A stretch of DNA of 64,000 nt from Owenia fusiformis (Eukaryota; Annelida; Polychaeta; Sabellida; Oweniidae): assembly GCA_903813345.2 (NCBI GenBank), contig CAIIXF020000047.1, positions 88,413-152,412 of the forward strand. The letters run 5' to 3'. Made by a program: the position numbers and the translations under genes. This document shows, one piece after another, positions 47,891 to 60,469 of this stretch. Every line of letters starts with the position of its first letter. Positions within the stretch are counted from its first letter, which is position 1. Below the pieces are notes generated by a model. That model searched no databases, had not been told where the DNA came from, and was given only the letters and a program-made list of their open reading frames with translations.

Positions 47891-48735
47891 CCCATCCTTG
47901 GGGAAAATACATTCACTACACAGTCTGCATTTTGAAAACTTACCCCTTTGAATTCATACTATCTTATGATTTTTTATCATGACTGATTGTCTTAAAGTAG
48001 TGGTTGACTAAGAAACTTTTAAAAAATAATGTCATGATTTCATTTATAGCACACTTGTTATTCCATTTAGTCTAATGAACTTATCCCCTGATAGTCTACT
48101 AAAATGGATTAGAAAGGGAATATACGGGTGTTGGGAGTTAGTTTTAACAATAGTTTTTGCTCTCTTCATTACATCACTTTCACACCTTTTTCAAAATGTC
48201 CAATATTTCTAACTCCCTTTCATCGCATTTCTCCGAGTTCACGTTTTTAAGACATTTAATGATTCTAAGGAATTTCTGCATTTGGAGTATTTAATTACAT
48301 CTATACTTTGATAGAGTTCTCATTTCAAAACATGATATAAGGGTTGTAAAAAGAGCATTAGTTAGATTAACTGGTGAGCAGTTAGCAATATTCACCAACC
48401 CGGTTTTCGAAATGCATTAATCTCGTTTAATGTCTATCAAGAACATCTTAATGATATGTAGACGCATAGTTTTCAACCTATATTGTTACAGGGTGTTGAT
48501 TCCAATATATAATACGACATAAGATGTGAAGTAATGTTCCATGTTTATTAATGTTCAGGATAAACCCTATTCTAATGGCAAAAAGGTAACATAATGATAA
48601 TATCCTGTTTATCAGCCAATGCTAATAGTTTTATATAAAAGAATTTTAATAGTAAATTACATTGTTTTGAAGTTTGTGTCTGAATAATAAGTGATCCTGT
48701 AGGAAGTGAAGCTATCTTAATCAGAAACAAAATAA

Positions 48736-49937
48736 TGTTAAAGTGTGCGCCTGACCCGGCTACGTATAGCACAGAGTTTATACTGGCGGATTAGACTAGT
48801 TCATTTTTTATATGTGTGTGAAAGCTTTCTCTTATTTGCGTTTTTTCGTTTAGTACGGTTTTGTTATAATTGCCGAGGTCATATAACCGGGATAAAACAA
48901 TGATTATCGTTGACTGCCCACACACAAAACATACGTTGAGTGAACAGTGTTATTACAAACAACAGGCTTTAGAATACAAAGCGTAGTGTGATAATAAGCT
49001 GCACATTACCACTGCTGCATGTACATATTACTAGTTTACAAGGGCTCCCAAAGAGTGGATAGGGAGGTTGTGTTTGTAACTTTTAAATTTTACATATCAA
49101 AATTGTCATTTTACATGTCATAATTTGTTGGTTTCATTCGTTTAGCCAATCAAAACATTGTAAAACAATAAATTGTCTACAAAGTTGTTGATTTTCTTTC
49201 TCAGAGATATTTATTTTTATTTTTGACGTTTTGTAGGATGTCCACAAAAGAAGTAGGATGGACATCCTACGAAACGTCAAAAATAAAAATAAATATCTCT
49301 GAGAAAGAAAATCAACAACTTTGTACATTACTACCAGAGAGATGAACATTCATAGAAGCAATAAATTGTCTGTTACGTACAATCAATTTTGTTCAGCTTT
49401 GATTAGTTGTCAGAATAAAGTTACGTTCATCTGAATCCATGTATCAAAACAAAAATCCTATTTTCACTTCAAAATACTTCAGTGAGATGAAGGCTCGGAA
49501 TTGTCACATGCTATAACTTATTGTCGTATTCGTTATTTTATCTTCTCGATAGTAGCATTTAGTCGCACATTTGATGCCAGGTCACCTTGTCGCGTACCTC
49601 TTGGGGAACCCCACATTTATGTGTGTACTCATGGAAGTAAATTCCCCGGTGTAGCCGAGAGCCACAAACTTTTCAACAGGTTCGAAATGACCAATTTCTC
49701 TCATATATACTCTAAATATTTTATTATTTAGCACCTACAAAGTATTGCTAATAACCATATGTAATCTCAATAAGGAAACTTATCTGGCTACATACAAATT
49801 CAATATCAACACTAGCTGTTCTCTCAACACGTCCTGGCTTACCTTGTGGTGACAAACCCTGGGTTTTCGCTATTTATAGTTTATCAACACCTGGACGCAT
49901 GCGCATTTTATACTTTATCGGGCACTTTAAGGCCGCC
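48736..49937. mobile_element. TTAA-flanked insertion (possible piggyBac-like MITE)
   Basis: Compared with 12170 and 18885, about 1.2 kb is inserted between GTTAA and the GCCGCCTTTTTTCC sequence, with TTAA at each edge and short AGTG ends. TTAA targets are typical of piggyBac; the terminal repeat is too short here to be sure. It contains the hairpin at 49179-49324. Confidence 0.5.
49179..49324. repeat. near-perfect 66-base-arm hairpin
   Basis: Arms 49179-49244 and 49259-49324 are inverse complements with one mismatch and a 14-base loop. A palindrome this good is either a young inversion duplication, a small foldback, or an assembly artefact. Confidence 0.9.
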
Positions 49938-50870
49938 TTTTTTCCATATAAGGAAAGTTCACAAAAGTGACACTACTAATGTTTGAACCATACCATTATA
50001 TTTGTATTTATCAATTAGTGAACACATAAACTAATACTTTTGAGGATAGTGATATTTGACAGTAGTATAATATAAGAATACTTGACAAGGCTTTCCGTGA
50101 CACTCACAAAAACGATCATGATGCTCAACGATAGGGGTCATTTACTACAAAGGATTAAATATATATTGGTTTTATTCCAGGGGATGATATGATATTTCCC
50201 GAGGGGCCGTAGGGGCAGAGGTGAATATCATATTGTCACAAGGAATAAACCCACAGTCAATCTCGATCAGTTAATAAGCTTTTTATCCCATGATATCCCT
50301 AACTCTCTTTATGAAATCATTAGTTCACAATCCGTATCTGATTTTGTATGAAAAAACAGACTATAGCTCTTGTGTAACATAAACACATCAACATCAAAAA
50401 ATCCAAAAATACATATACAACTTCATTGCAGGGACCAAGCACATTCGCGTATTGCTCAGATTTCTATGGCTTTAACTGTTCAGAGCATGAGATGAAATTA
50501 CATTTATTTTCGCTTGTATTTAATGGGCTTTAAAATGGCTTCAAACTTCTTTTCAAAAGTTTCAAAATTTCTCTATTTTCAACTTTGCAAAATATTGTTT
50601 TTTACATTATTATAGCACACTACATGACTGAAATAAACGAAATAGGAAGCTCTGTTTGGCAAAAATTCCTGCGAGGTGAATACCATTTACGCGAGCGGAA
50701 TTGGGAGGTGAATACATTTTTCGTGAGAGGGATCGGGCGAGACATTTACGATTTTCGTTCAATATGAAAAAAATATTCCCAGGTGTAATTAACCTCGAAG
50801 TAGTAGTTTCATGGGATATGCGTTATTCAGAGTGAAATACAGAAACTATTTTGCCAGAGAAAGTTTGTAT
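49938..50870 (+). repeat. M3 module continued, third copy
   Basis: It matches 12190-13070 and 18895-19640 (TCCATATAAGGAAAGTTC, ATGATATTTCCCGAGG, TTGGCAAAAATTCCTGCGA). It is non-coding. Confidence 0.6.
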
Positions 50871-50881
50871 TTCACAAGGCA

Positions 50882-52070
50882 CACTCTAAATAAAAATTAC
50901 TTGACAACTAGTTTAAGTAATTTAATTTATTACTAAGTATTTTACAAAATTACTTAACATGTAATTATATTACTAGTACTTACTAGGTAATTGTTTTTTG
51001 ATGTGAATCACTAAATTCAGTAATTATTATACTATCAATGTTAATAAATTACTAATATCCGTATTTTCATTTTATTTGCATGTAATTATATTACTAAGTA
51101 ATTTCTTCTAGATATAACTTACAACAACTCTCAATATGATTACTAAGTACTTCTGTAAGTAATTCACGTTATTACTTGTTGAATTCAAATGCCAAATATT
51201 TTTGCATTTGTAAATTGATCCATTTCAGTAATCATAGTTCCACCGAAGTAAATTAATTATTCATACATGTTATTCACTTATAAAATGTCTTTTTCTCAGT
51301 ATATTTTACAGATCACAAATACCCTTCTTGTAATTTAATTACTAAGTATTTCAAATTACTTATAGTAGTTATTGAATTACTAACTGTAGTTTGAAATTAT
51401 GTTTTTTTTAATTTACCTCTTTTTAAATCAAAAATCGATTTTTCATTCAAAAAAACTGTAACAAAATTATAAAATAATACATTTGCAAAGAACTATGTCT
51501 ATTTTATATGAAGCTGATTAACATACAATAAATTAATGCTATCTCTATTTGAAATCAGTCTAATGAGAAGAACTCAATTTTGTGATATTCAGTTATCTAT
51601 TAAGTCTGCTCTCTACATAGGTAAAGTTATAAACTGTTCTCAGTGCTGTACGTAAAGTACGTGTACTCATGGATATATGTGGATTCCTGAGAACAATAGT
51701 CCTCAAATTACTATATATATTAATCCAAGCCAAGTTAAACAAGTATTTCTAAAAAATATCAATTGGTAATTTTAATACTTAAGAAATATAATTACTTACC
51801 AGTATTGTAATTACTAATTATTACAACTACCAATGATGAAAAATTACTTAGTACAGAAAAATGTATTAAGTAATTGTAATTACAATACAAGTAATTCATT
51901 TTTTACTGCTGGAATTACTAGGAATTACTAGGTTGAATATTTAATACTGACCAAGTAATATAATTCCAAAAATTTAATCCCTAAAGGTAAAAAAAAATTA
52001 CCTTGCCTAGTAATTAAATTACATGAAAATGTAAAAATAATGCAATAAGTAGTATATATTTTTTAGAGTG
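50882..52070. mobile_element. CACTCTAAA AT-rich element with AATTACTTAGTAAT words
   Basis: This 1189-base insertion splits the M4 sequence TTTCACAAGGC / GCTAGCCGAGAG (intact at 13063-13080). The ends are CACTCTAAATAAAAA and TATATATTTTTTAGAGTG. Its interior repeats TAATTACT/AGTAATTA words dozens of times on both strands. There is no coding capacity. Confidence 0.75.
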
Positions 52071-52434
52071 AGCTAGCCGAGAGAAATAGACTTTCGAGGC
52101 AAAATATTTAATTTATTTCACGAGAAATCATCGAACAACGTTTTTCTTCCATGATCAAGGGAAAACTCAAGAATGACCCCGATAGCTGGCACAAACGTGA
52201 AGGTCTTATTGTTGTAGCTCTGATATTGAACTTTTGACGTGCATCTTCGAATTTGTTAAATGTCAATACTCACAAAAAATTGGAACCGATCTCTGTCATA
52301 TTTGTACCACTTGCTAGTTACCCTTAATAGGCTACTTCTAAAATGTCTGTTCAGAAACCTTTACTGTAACACTGCTTTTGACTATTTTTCAGCCACATTA
52401 TTACGATGTGATTTGATTTAAATCATTATTTCAG

Positions 52435-52475
52435 AGTTGAGAAGAAAGCAGGGATGAGAATGAGTTTTCCTTTTG
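52435..52475 (+). pseudogene. mini-exon L3 (frameshifted)
   Basis: The acceptor CATTATTTCAG and donor TTTTG|GTACTT are present. Two bases are missing relative to L2, which puts TGA in the phase 1 frame after E-LRRKQG. Confidence 0.6.
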
Positions 52476-52749
52476 GTACTTATTTGCAATGATTGTATAT
52501 TCTATTGTTTCGACCTTTTCAAAATGCTGGTATTTCTAAACATATCTATGATTCTTCATCATCCTTTCCATGGGGTAGAACATATTCTCTACACAGTCTG
52601 TATTTTGAAAACTTACCCCTTCGATCTCACACTATCTTGTGCTTTTTTATCACGACTGTTTGCCTTAAATGAGTGGTTGATTAGAAAATATTCATAGAAA
52701 AAATAACGTTTGATTTCATTTATACCACACCTCTTATTTCATCATATCA

Positions 52750-54274
52750 AATAATCTGTTAACTCCTGATAGTATACTTGAAGAGATTAGAAAGGAAATA
52801 TGTGCGCCTCTGGGGTTAGTTTTAACAATATATTTCTGCTCTCTTCATTACGTCAATTTGCTTTCACACTTTTTTGAAATGTTCAATATTTCTAACTCCC
52901 TTTTTTCTCAATTCTTTAATTCAACGCAAATCTTCTGACAATAAATGATTCCAACCCCGACTTTTCTGCATTTGAAGTATTTAATATCTTCATCTATATT
53001 TAAAAGGTATTTCATTTTTTCCAAAAATAAAATAAAGTTGTAAAAAGCACATTGATATTTTCCACTCTATTCTCTATTTCTTATATTATAATTTGTATGA
53101 CGTAGATGTACACTAATAAAACAATACCCTGTATTATAGAGTATGAGCAATGACTTTAGGAGTCTTCATTTCATTTTCATTTCTTCAATAGTTTGTCGAA
53201 TCACTGTCAAACTGTTATTGACGATCTATCTAAGGCTAGTTTACACGGCCTGTAAAATCGTACATGGTAAATGTTGAAAAATCAAATATAAAATGATAAG
53301 TTGTAGATATCATGACAAAATAATGAAAATATCATGTTGAGATTCTTTATATTATGATGAATTTAAAAATGATATAGGATAAAAACAGTCGCCTTCTTTA
53401 TGTCGGTTTTTCACAATTCTATGAAAAGCAACATTATAATAATGCATGACTTCTTCAACACTTTATTTTACAAATTCAGAGACAACTATTGAAAGATCTT
53501 TTTCGAAGACGAATACGGATTGTAGGCTTACTGTTTCAAAAATTAAATTGATTAAATATTCAAAAAGTTAGCTTCGGGGGTCCATATTAACATAAAGATC
53601 AAAATTAAATATTTAATCGTTTGGTTTCCGTCGGAAATTATGAAAGACTGCGAAGTTATAGCATTGAATATCATATTCATTATCATTCTTTTGCTAGGGA
53701 TAATGTCTATCGATGAAGCATAACAATAATTTATATGAAACTTACTTGCTTTGTGAAATAAATGAAACAAATGTTTTGCATCATGTCTAATTATATGCCC
53801 TTTGATTATACGATTAATAACACAAATTACGACATAACTGGTAGCATTGACCACATGGCTTATAAATTAGACATGGTGCAAAACATTTGGTCCAAAAGCA
53901 ATTTAGTTTAGCATCATTGCCTACCATTGAGACCGGATTTTTATTACAGAAGATTGCAAAGACAACGTTCTTTTAAACTCGATGATGGTTTTATAAATAG
54001 TATTTTTGTCGGGAACACGTTACAAACCAAATATCTTAAACCGAAATGTATTACAAATATCTTTTAAGTCAGTTATTTGGCAATTAATCTTTGATAAATG
54101 TTATTGAATTATGATCAATCTGTTGAGAAGCTTTTCAAGAACCCAGAAACTACAAAAAGTTGAGCCTTCATGATTCAAACATGTTTTCCCTTGAATCATT
54201 GTCAAAATTAAACTGTTATTTAAACATTCACATTCTGACGCTCTACTTTTCATATTATTAGATTAGATAACCAT
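52750..54274 (+). repeat. M2 and M5 modules, last copies, then unique sequence
   Basis: The segment 52750-53180 matches M2 and 53200-53800 matches M5 (TATAAAATGATAAGTTG, TCGATGAAGCATAA). The remainder to 54274 holds nothing recognisable. This is where the array appears to end. Confidence 0.5.
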
Positions 54275-55824
54275 ATATGCACTGTGGCTAGTCGATCTAT
54301 GTGGATGCAGTCAGGCACATGTAATGTTTCGTGAGTACCCGCCTCTGTACTTTTCAATGGAAGAAGTTTGCACTTCTCTTTAAATAATCTATATTTACTC
54401 ATCCGTGTATATCATACTTCATTGATTTACAAAACCAAAGCTACGCTATAAACACACATTCTCTGATATTTTTACGGAAAATAGATAACTCAAACGAGTT
54501 CACTCGACCAGTTTTATCATCTCGCTCATAGCTGTGAGAAGGTATGTATAATTTGCCATAGGTTTACCTTGTAATGGGGAATAAAAAATTCAAGTAATAT
54601 AATTATTTCACATACACAAATATGTCTGTGTGAAGTAAAATACAAATACAATGCGTTCTATAATATTTTTGGAGTTATGGTATGAAATATCAGCTTTAAA
54701 AAAGCAATTTAATTATGATGTATCATGTGGATTAGTAGACGTTCTGATTGGATTCATTGAACAGACTGGCTAGGTTTCAATTGAATCATTTTGAATGTGT
54801 GTATTTTTAATATTTTAATCCACAGTGTCCGAAAACAATAATAATGCTATATTGGTAATTGGAAAAATTCCACTTACCACGATTTCAAAAAATTGTAAAT
54901 AGATAATACTATTCTTGAATGATGGTCATTTGTTTCAAGGAATCTGGAGGCTCGTTCAGCTGAGCTGACAAAATCATCAAGATTTACGGATGGTCCATCT
55001 GTTGGCTGCTCATTGTCACCTTCAAGGAATGTTAATGGCTCTGAAACTGGTAGCCTTGCCCAAGTCGGTATTTATTTACTTATCTGATCTTGAATTATTA
55101 CCACCTTGTACAATCCAATGTATCATCGCTGATATTATGCTAAGTTATTCAGCGGTTCCGAGATTCCCATAATACCTAGGCTACATAAGGGTATCGCAAA
55201 ACCATATTGATTGACAATATGGACATGGACACAACGTGTGACTTCAGGCTGATTGACCAATCAAAACGTTATCAGGTTGACCTGCATAAAAAAAGTAAAC
55301 TACCCGTCTAGGACTTGAAATTCAATGATCTGATCGAGTGTTTCTTGAGAGTTACAATATATTATGTTATTAAATGTACATTGGAATGTAAGCAGTCATT
55401 AATACTCGTCTAAATGAAATCATGCAATTCAATGTTGATTCAAAATCAAAACTGAATTCGCGATGGAAATGCACGAAGACCTAGTCCGCGATCCGGTAAT
55501 GTAGGGCCGTCGTTGATTTGTCAAATTTTACCGACAAAAGCATTGGGTCGGTAAAGCACATGGCTTTCTCTTGGGTACAAGGCGGTCATAATAGAAATCA
55601 AGATAAGTAAAATAGACCGACTTTGGCAAGGCTATGAAACTTGATTTGTGGGTATTCCAGTGGGTCTATGGGTCTTTTGCTCTGAATTCACTACATTAGC
55701 GTACCTAATTTCAACATTTTCATTGTCATCATTACATGTTATGGACCCGTTTTTCAAATTAACAGTATCAGCGATAAAACCATAGTTTTTGGCTCACACA
55801 GTGAGACTATGGGATCGACCAGGC

Positions 55825-55871
55825 GTCCGTCCGTTGGTCCGTCCGTCCGTCCGTTGGTCCGTCCGTCTGTC
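55825..55871. repeat. GTCC-type microsatellite
   Basis: Interrupted CGTC/GTCC repeats lie just inside the inner GGCTCACACAGTGAG end of the nested sequence. Confidence 0.85.
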
Positions 55872-56094
55872 AACATTGGCTGCACAAATTAAAACTGCTA
55901 TTCGGATTGAGTCATTTCCACATTCATTTTATGCATATCCATAATGTCTATTTGACCTATCATCTCCATTTCCCAAGTTCGCCCGGTTTCTGAGAAATTG
56001 CTGATTTTTAAATTTCGAGAAAAATCGATCTGATGATAGCCTTATAGAAAGTCAAGAGAAGTGAAGAAAAGATTGAAAAAATACCAGTCCAGTC

Positions 56095-56162
56095 CATTTC
56101 CAGGTCCAAGTCCAGGTCCAGGTCCAAGTCAAGGTCCAGTTCAAGTCCAAGTCCAAGTCCAG
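56095..56162. repeat. six-base CAGGTC/CAAGTC minisatellite
   Basis: About eleven units of GTCCAA, GTCCAG and close variants. Confidence 0.85.
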
Positions 56163-57362
56163 ATCTGGGTGTAATCAGGTTTAAACCAGGTCAAAGGTCA
56201 AGAACTAGGTCAAATCCAATACTTTGTCATTTTTTTCAATTTTCTCAGTCGTCCTTGAATATTTTTTCTCCGTTTTTTTAATCATATTCCTTGGAAAAAA
56301 GCTAATCCCTACAGGCAAGTTGTTTTTGATCACTCTTACCGTTTTTGAGATATGGCATCCGAAAAGTAGGTCACAATAAAAAGTTCTTGGAATGCAATGT
56401 ATAAGTTATGAAATATGTGTAAAATTGTCCAAGGAATCCGAATATGCAAACCGGAAGTTATCGCATTTTGAAATCTCAAAAATCGCTATTTTGGTATCCA
56501 ATGTTTAGTCAATGGGGCTTGAGAAAATTATCAATTGTAACAACACAACACTAGATACAGCTTGGATGCAGCCAACTTAATAAGAATCTACAATAGAAGC
56601 CGTCCCTCAAAATCTACTTTCCTTCAAAATTTGAACACTAAAAGGCCTAGGTCAAAATCTGGGTCAAATTCATAGTTTTTCTTTTGACTACAACAAATCA
56701 TATCTGAACCAACAACAAAGGACTCATCTTTAATTGATCTCATATTTACCAATACTTTTGTTTGTAAATCAGGATATACATTCCTCTGTAGGTTCTACAC
56801 TGTGTGAGCACAGGACCGTGGGTCCTTTATTTCATCTGTAATGGCATTTTCCAGTTGATGGGTTTATATATAGTATTTTCAATTTTTCATGAGGGTGCCT
56901 TTAGACTACTTGTAATGGGGTGGCTAATTACTTTACTGAATGAGGAATGTTTATCCAAACAATGGATACAAAGAAAATCTGGCCAGTTTTCCATCAGTAA
57001 ATAAATCATCATGATAAAAGTATAATTTATAAAAGCATCCATTTGTTACCGTTCTGAATCCAAATGATACATAGGTGCATCCATTTTATACATATATGTT
57101 GACGTTTACGAAATGTTTTTCAAATATCTTCCCTATAACAGGAATATGGTAGCTGAAACTTTCACACATTGTCATACTATGTATATTGAATATGTGTGCA
57201 AGATTTCAAGTCACAATGTTAAGTAGAAACTCTGGGATCACTTACCTCGATTTGCTGTCATATTTTTGCAATGATCCCATTCCCTATAATGTACGCGAGT
57301 ACCCACGATACATTACATATAAATGACTGCATCCACATAGATCGACTAGCCACAGTGATATG

Positions 57363-58500
57363 TATGAAATCAAAGAATAGGCAATTGCATAACAAAATGT
57401 CACCAACTTGTTGAAATGAAACTGGTACAAAAGTGTGACATGTGTTACAAATGCCAAATGCCGGTACCAAACAATAAACATAATACTCACTCACAAAAAT
57501 ACATTTTTTCTGAGATAAAATTCCATAGATAATTAGACAATGTCATTGCTTAAGATTGTAAGTACTGCTTACATTTCAGCTCATTTAATTGTTGTGTAAT
57601 GTTTTCAACAAATGATGATGTTGCTTGAATCATATTAATATTGAAAATAATGAATAATCAACTAAATAATGATTCGTTTTTAGAGTTTAATATGTTTATT
57701 AAATAGTGAGTTTATAAATATCACTCGCTCTGTAATCTGAACCAAAAGCAAAATCCTGCAAAAGATATCATTTATATCATACACATATTGCTTTCATTTA
57801 AACTAGGGATAGTCTAAAGATTTTTGCATTTTCAAAACACCCCGATCCAAATTGTAATGTTAAGCAGATCAAACAGGCTAAACATCAGGTCATGAAGACA
57901 AATGAGTCCTCTATCCCACAATAGCACTAACATGTAGTATGTCCTTCTCTTGCTGCAATCAGAGCATCCTTCCTATAGCAGGGCCAACTGCCGATGAGAC
58001 GTCTGACTTTATATGCAAAATAAGGCCCCACTCCTCAATCAAGAGAGCATGCATGAGTGATAAATGAGGTGGGGGATCCCTGTCACGAACCGCCCTATCA
58101 GTCTCATCTCACTTGTGCTCTAGCTATAAGAGCCTGATGAGGTTACTGTTGCACATTGCAGCTGCTCCACCTTACTGCCTTGAGGAAACCGTGCACTATG
58201 CAGTTATCATGCGCATGAGCATGATTATGCTGCAGGTGAGAGTTAACCCAAACACACTTTTGAATACGATGATAAATGTTGGTCCAGAAAGCCCGGCCAG
58301 AAAGTCACTGTACCTCTAACCACTGAAATCACGTTTGAGACTCACCAATTGCAAAGGGGTGCGACCCCCCCTTGGTGAATATCGCACCAAATATGAACAA
58401 AACCACTTCCTTGGGCTACTTTTGATAACTAATAAGTTTTATGTGCAAAATGGGCGGGAATCGGGAGACATAAAAACATTAAAATCTATAAAATATTCCA
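57363..58500. other. non-coding intron sequence
   Basis: Frames of 60-79 residues (57258-57494 minus, 58113-58319 plus) show no motif I recognise. Nothing else is seen. Confidence 0.4.
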
Positions 58501-58706
58501 TATTAATGAGCATCGGTGTACTTAAAGGGATTAGAAAATAAAAAAAAGATTGGAGCGTGTTTCAACAATAATTGTTTGCTCTCATCAATACATACAATCA
58601 TACAGTGTCATACCCTTTTTCAAAACGTCCAATATTTCTACCTCTCTATCATCGCAATTTTAATTCAGCGCAATGTTATCTTCTGATAATAAATGGTTCT
58701 AACTCG

Positions 58707-60464
58707 TGTTACGCGGTATATGGCATACATTCATGGTTGCGCGGTATTTGTGATACGGGTGAATATGCCATACTCACCTGTGGTATATGGCATATTCCGC
58801 AGGCGAGTATGCGATATTCCGCAGTGAATATGCGATACATTGATTTCAGTGAATACCCGATACTCACCTGCGGAATATGTCATACTCACTTGCGGAATAT
58901 GCCATATACCGCAGGTGAATATGACATATACCGCAGGTGAAAACGTGATACAGAAAGCCTTGATTTGATTGGTTGCAAGAATCGACTCTAAATGTAAAAT
59001 TACGCAGGATTTCCAATATAGTTAGTGCTTCGAGTACTAATATATGAATCCTGGTTTGATTGAGAAAGTTTATTACGCGAGATTGGTGACTGATACTTCT
59101 GCTAAGTTAATATATTCGATACACAGTACTGTTGATTCAGTAATCATTATGATAATTTATCATGTCATATCCAGCAATCGTAATGTTAAATCGGACATCA
59201 CCTTATCTCCTAACTGGTACTATTACTGAGATTTCGTATCAACACCTTAGTCTACTAAATTAATGTTTAAAACTCATATATGTGAGCGTTAATGCAGAGG
59301 CATTTCATACAGGCTATAAATGTTACGCGGTATATGGCATATATTCATGGTTGCGCGGTATTTGTGATACGGGTGAATATGCCATACTCACCTGCGGTAT
59401 ATGGCATATCCCGCAGGTGAGTATGGCATATTCCGCAGTGAATATGTGATACATTGATTTTAGTGGATACCCGATACTCACCTGCGGAATATGTCATACT
59501 CATTTGCAAAATATGCCATATACCGCAGGTGAGTATGACATATACTGCAGGTGAAAACGTGATACAGAGAGCCTTGATTTGATTGGTTTGCGAAATCGAC
59601 TCTAAATGTAAAACTATGCTGGATTACCAATATTGTTAGTGCCTCGAGTACAAATATATAAATCCTTGATTTATTGATAATTTTATTACGTGATATTGCC
59701 GATTGATACTTCTGCATTAGTTGACATATTCAATACAGTTGTACTGTTGATTTAGCTTTCAATAAGATAATTTATAAACTTTTACCCGTTTGTTCATTCG
59801 ATGCAATTGACAATTGCGTACTTCCGTATCACGTTCTCATTGGTTAATGAGTATGTCATACACCGCAGGTGAATCTGTCATACACCGCAAGGGAATATGT
59901 CATATTCGTTGCGGAATATGACATATATTTTGTATCGTGTTTACCGCGTAACAATAAACACCGCCTTTTCATCAAATGTGTTTTCTGGTTTCCTTAATTT
60001 CGCCAATTTCTTAAGAAATTGATGGATAATTTCAAGATTATATGATCAGACACATAAACATGGCATGTACCACATAAGTTTCTCATATTCAGTTGTTGTT
60101 TTTTAGTTTTTTTTTTTTTGTTGAACCATATATTACGCACATGGATAACTGTATTTTATTTACAAGTAGGCTGCATTTTGTATTAGACCAAAACATAGCA
60201 TCAAGTTTCACTAGAGCTGCTTAGAACACTTCTTATCAGATGTGTTGACAGCTCTCCTGATAAAGAAAGTGACTGGTAATTTCTGGATTTGTTTTACTTG
60301 TTCGTTCAATCGATGTAATTGACAATTGCGTACTTCCGTATCGCGTTCTCATTGGTAAGTGTGTATGCCATATACCGCAGGTGAATCTGTCATACACCGC
60401 AAGTGAATATGCCATATTCGTTGCGGAATATGACATATTTTTGTATCGTGTTTACCGCGTAACA
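58707..60464. mobile_element. TGTTACGCGG family element, copy 2 (with nested copy)
   Basis: The ends are TGTTACGCGGTAT and TTTACCGCGTAACA, with ACTCG target duplications at 58702-58706 and 60465-60469. Without the nested insertion its length is about 1120 bases, the same as copy 1. It lies in the M2 site TTCTAACTCGGA. Confidence 0.9.
59321..59953. mobile_element. TGTTACGCGG family element, copy 3, nested in copy 2
   Basis: This 633-base derivative has the same ends and ATAAA duplications (59316-59320 and 59954-59958). It inserted into copy 2, so the family moved more than once at this locus. Confidence 0.92.
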
Positions 60465-60469
60465 ACTCG

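Larger units (their letters stand above)
54280..57357. mobile_element. 3.1 kb CACTGTGGC TIR element
   Basis: The ends are CACTGTGGCTAGTCGATCTA and the complement, and the terminal inverted repeat continues for some 70 bases with gaps. ATATG target duplications lie at 54275-54279 and 57358-57362. It contains an inner inverted pair GCTCACACAGTG / CACTGTGTGAGC (about 55791 and 56809), which suggests a nested element. No transposase motif is visible in its short frames. Confidence 0.8.
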
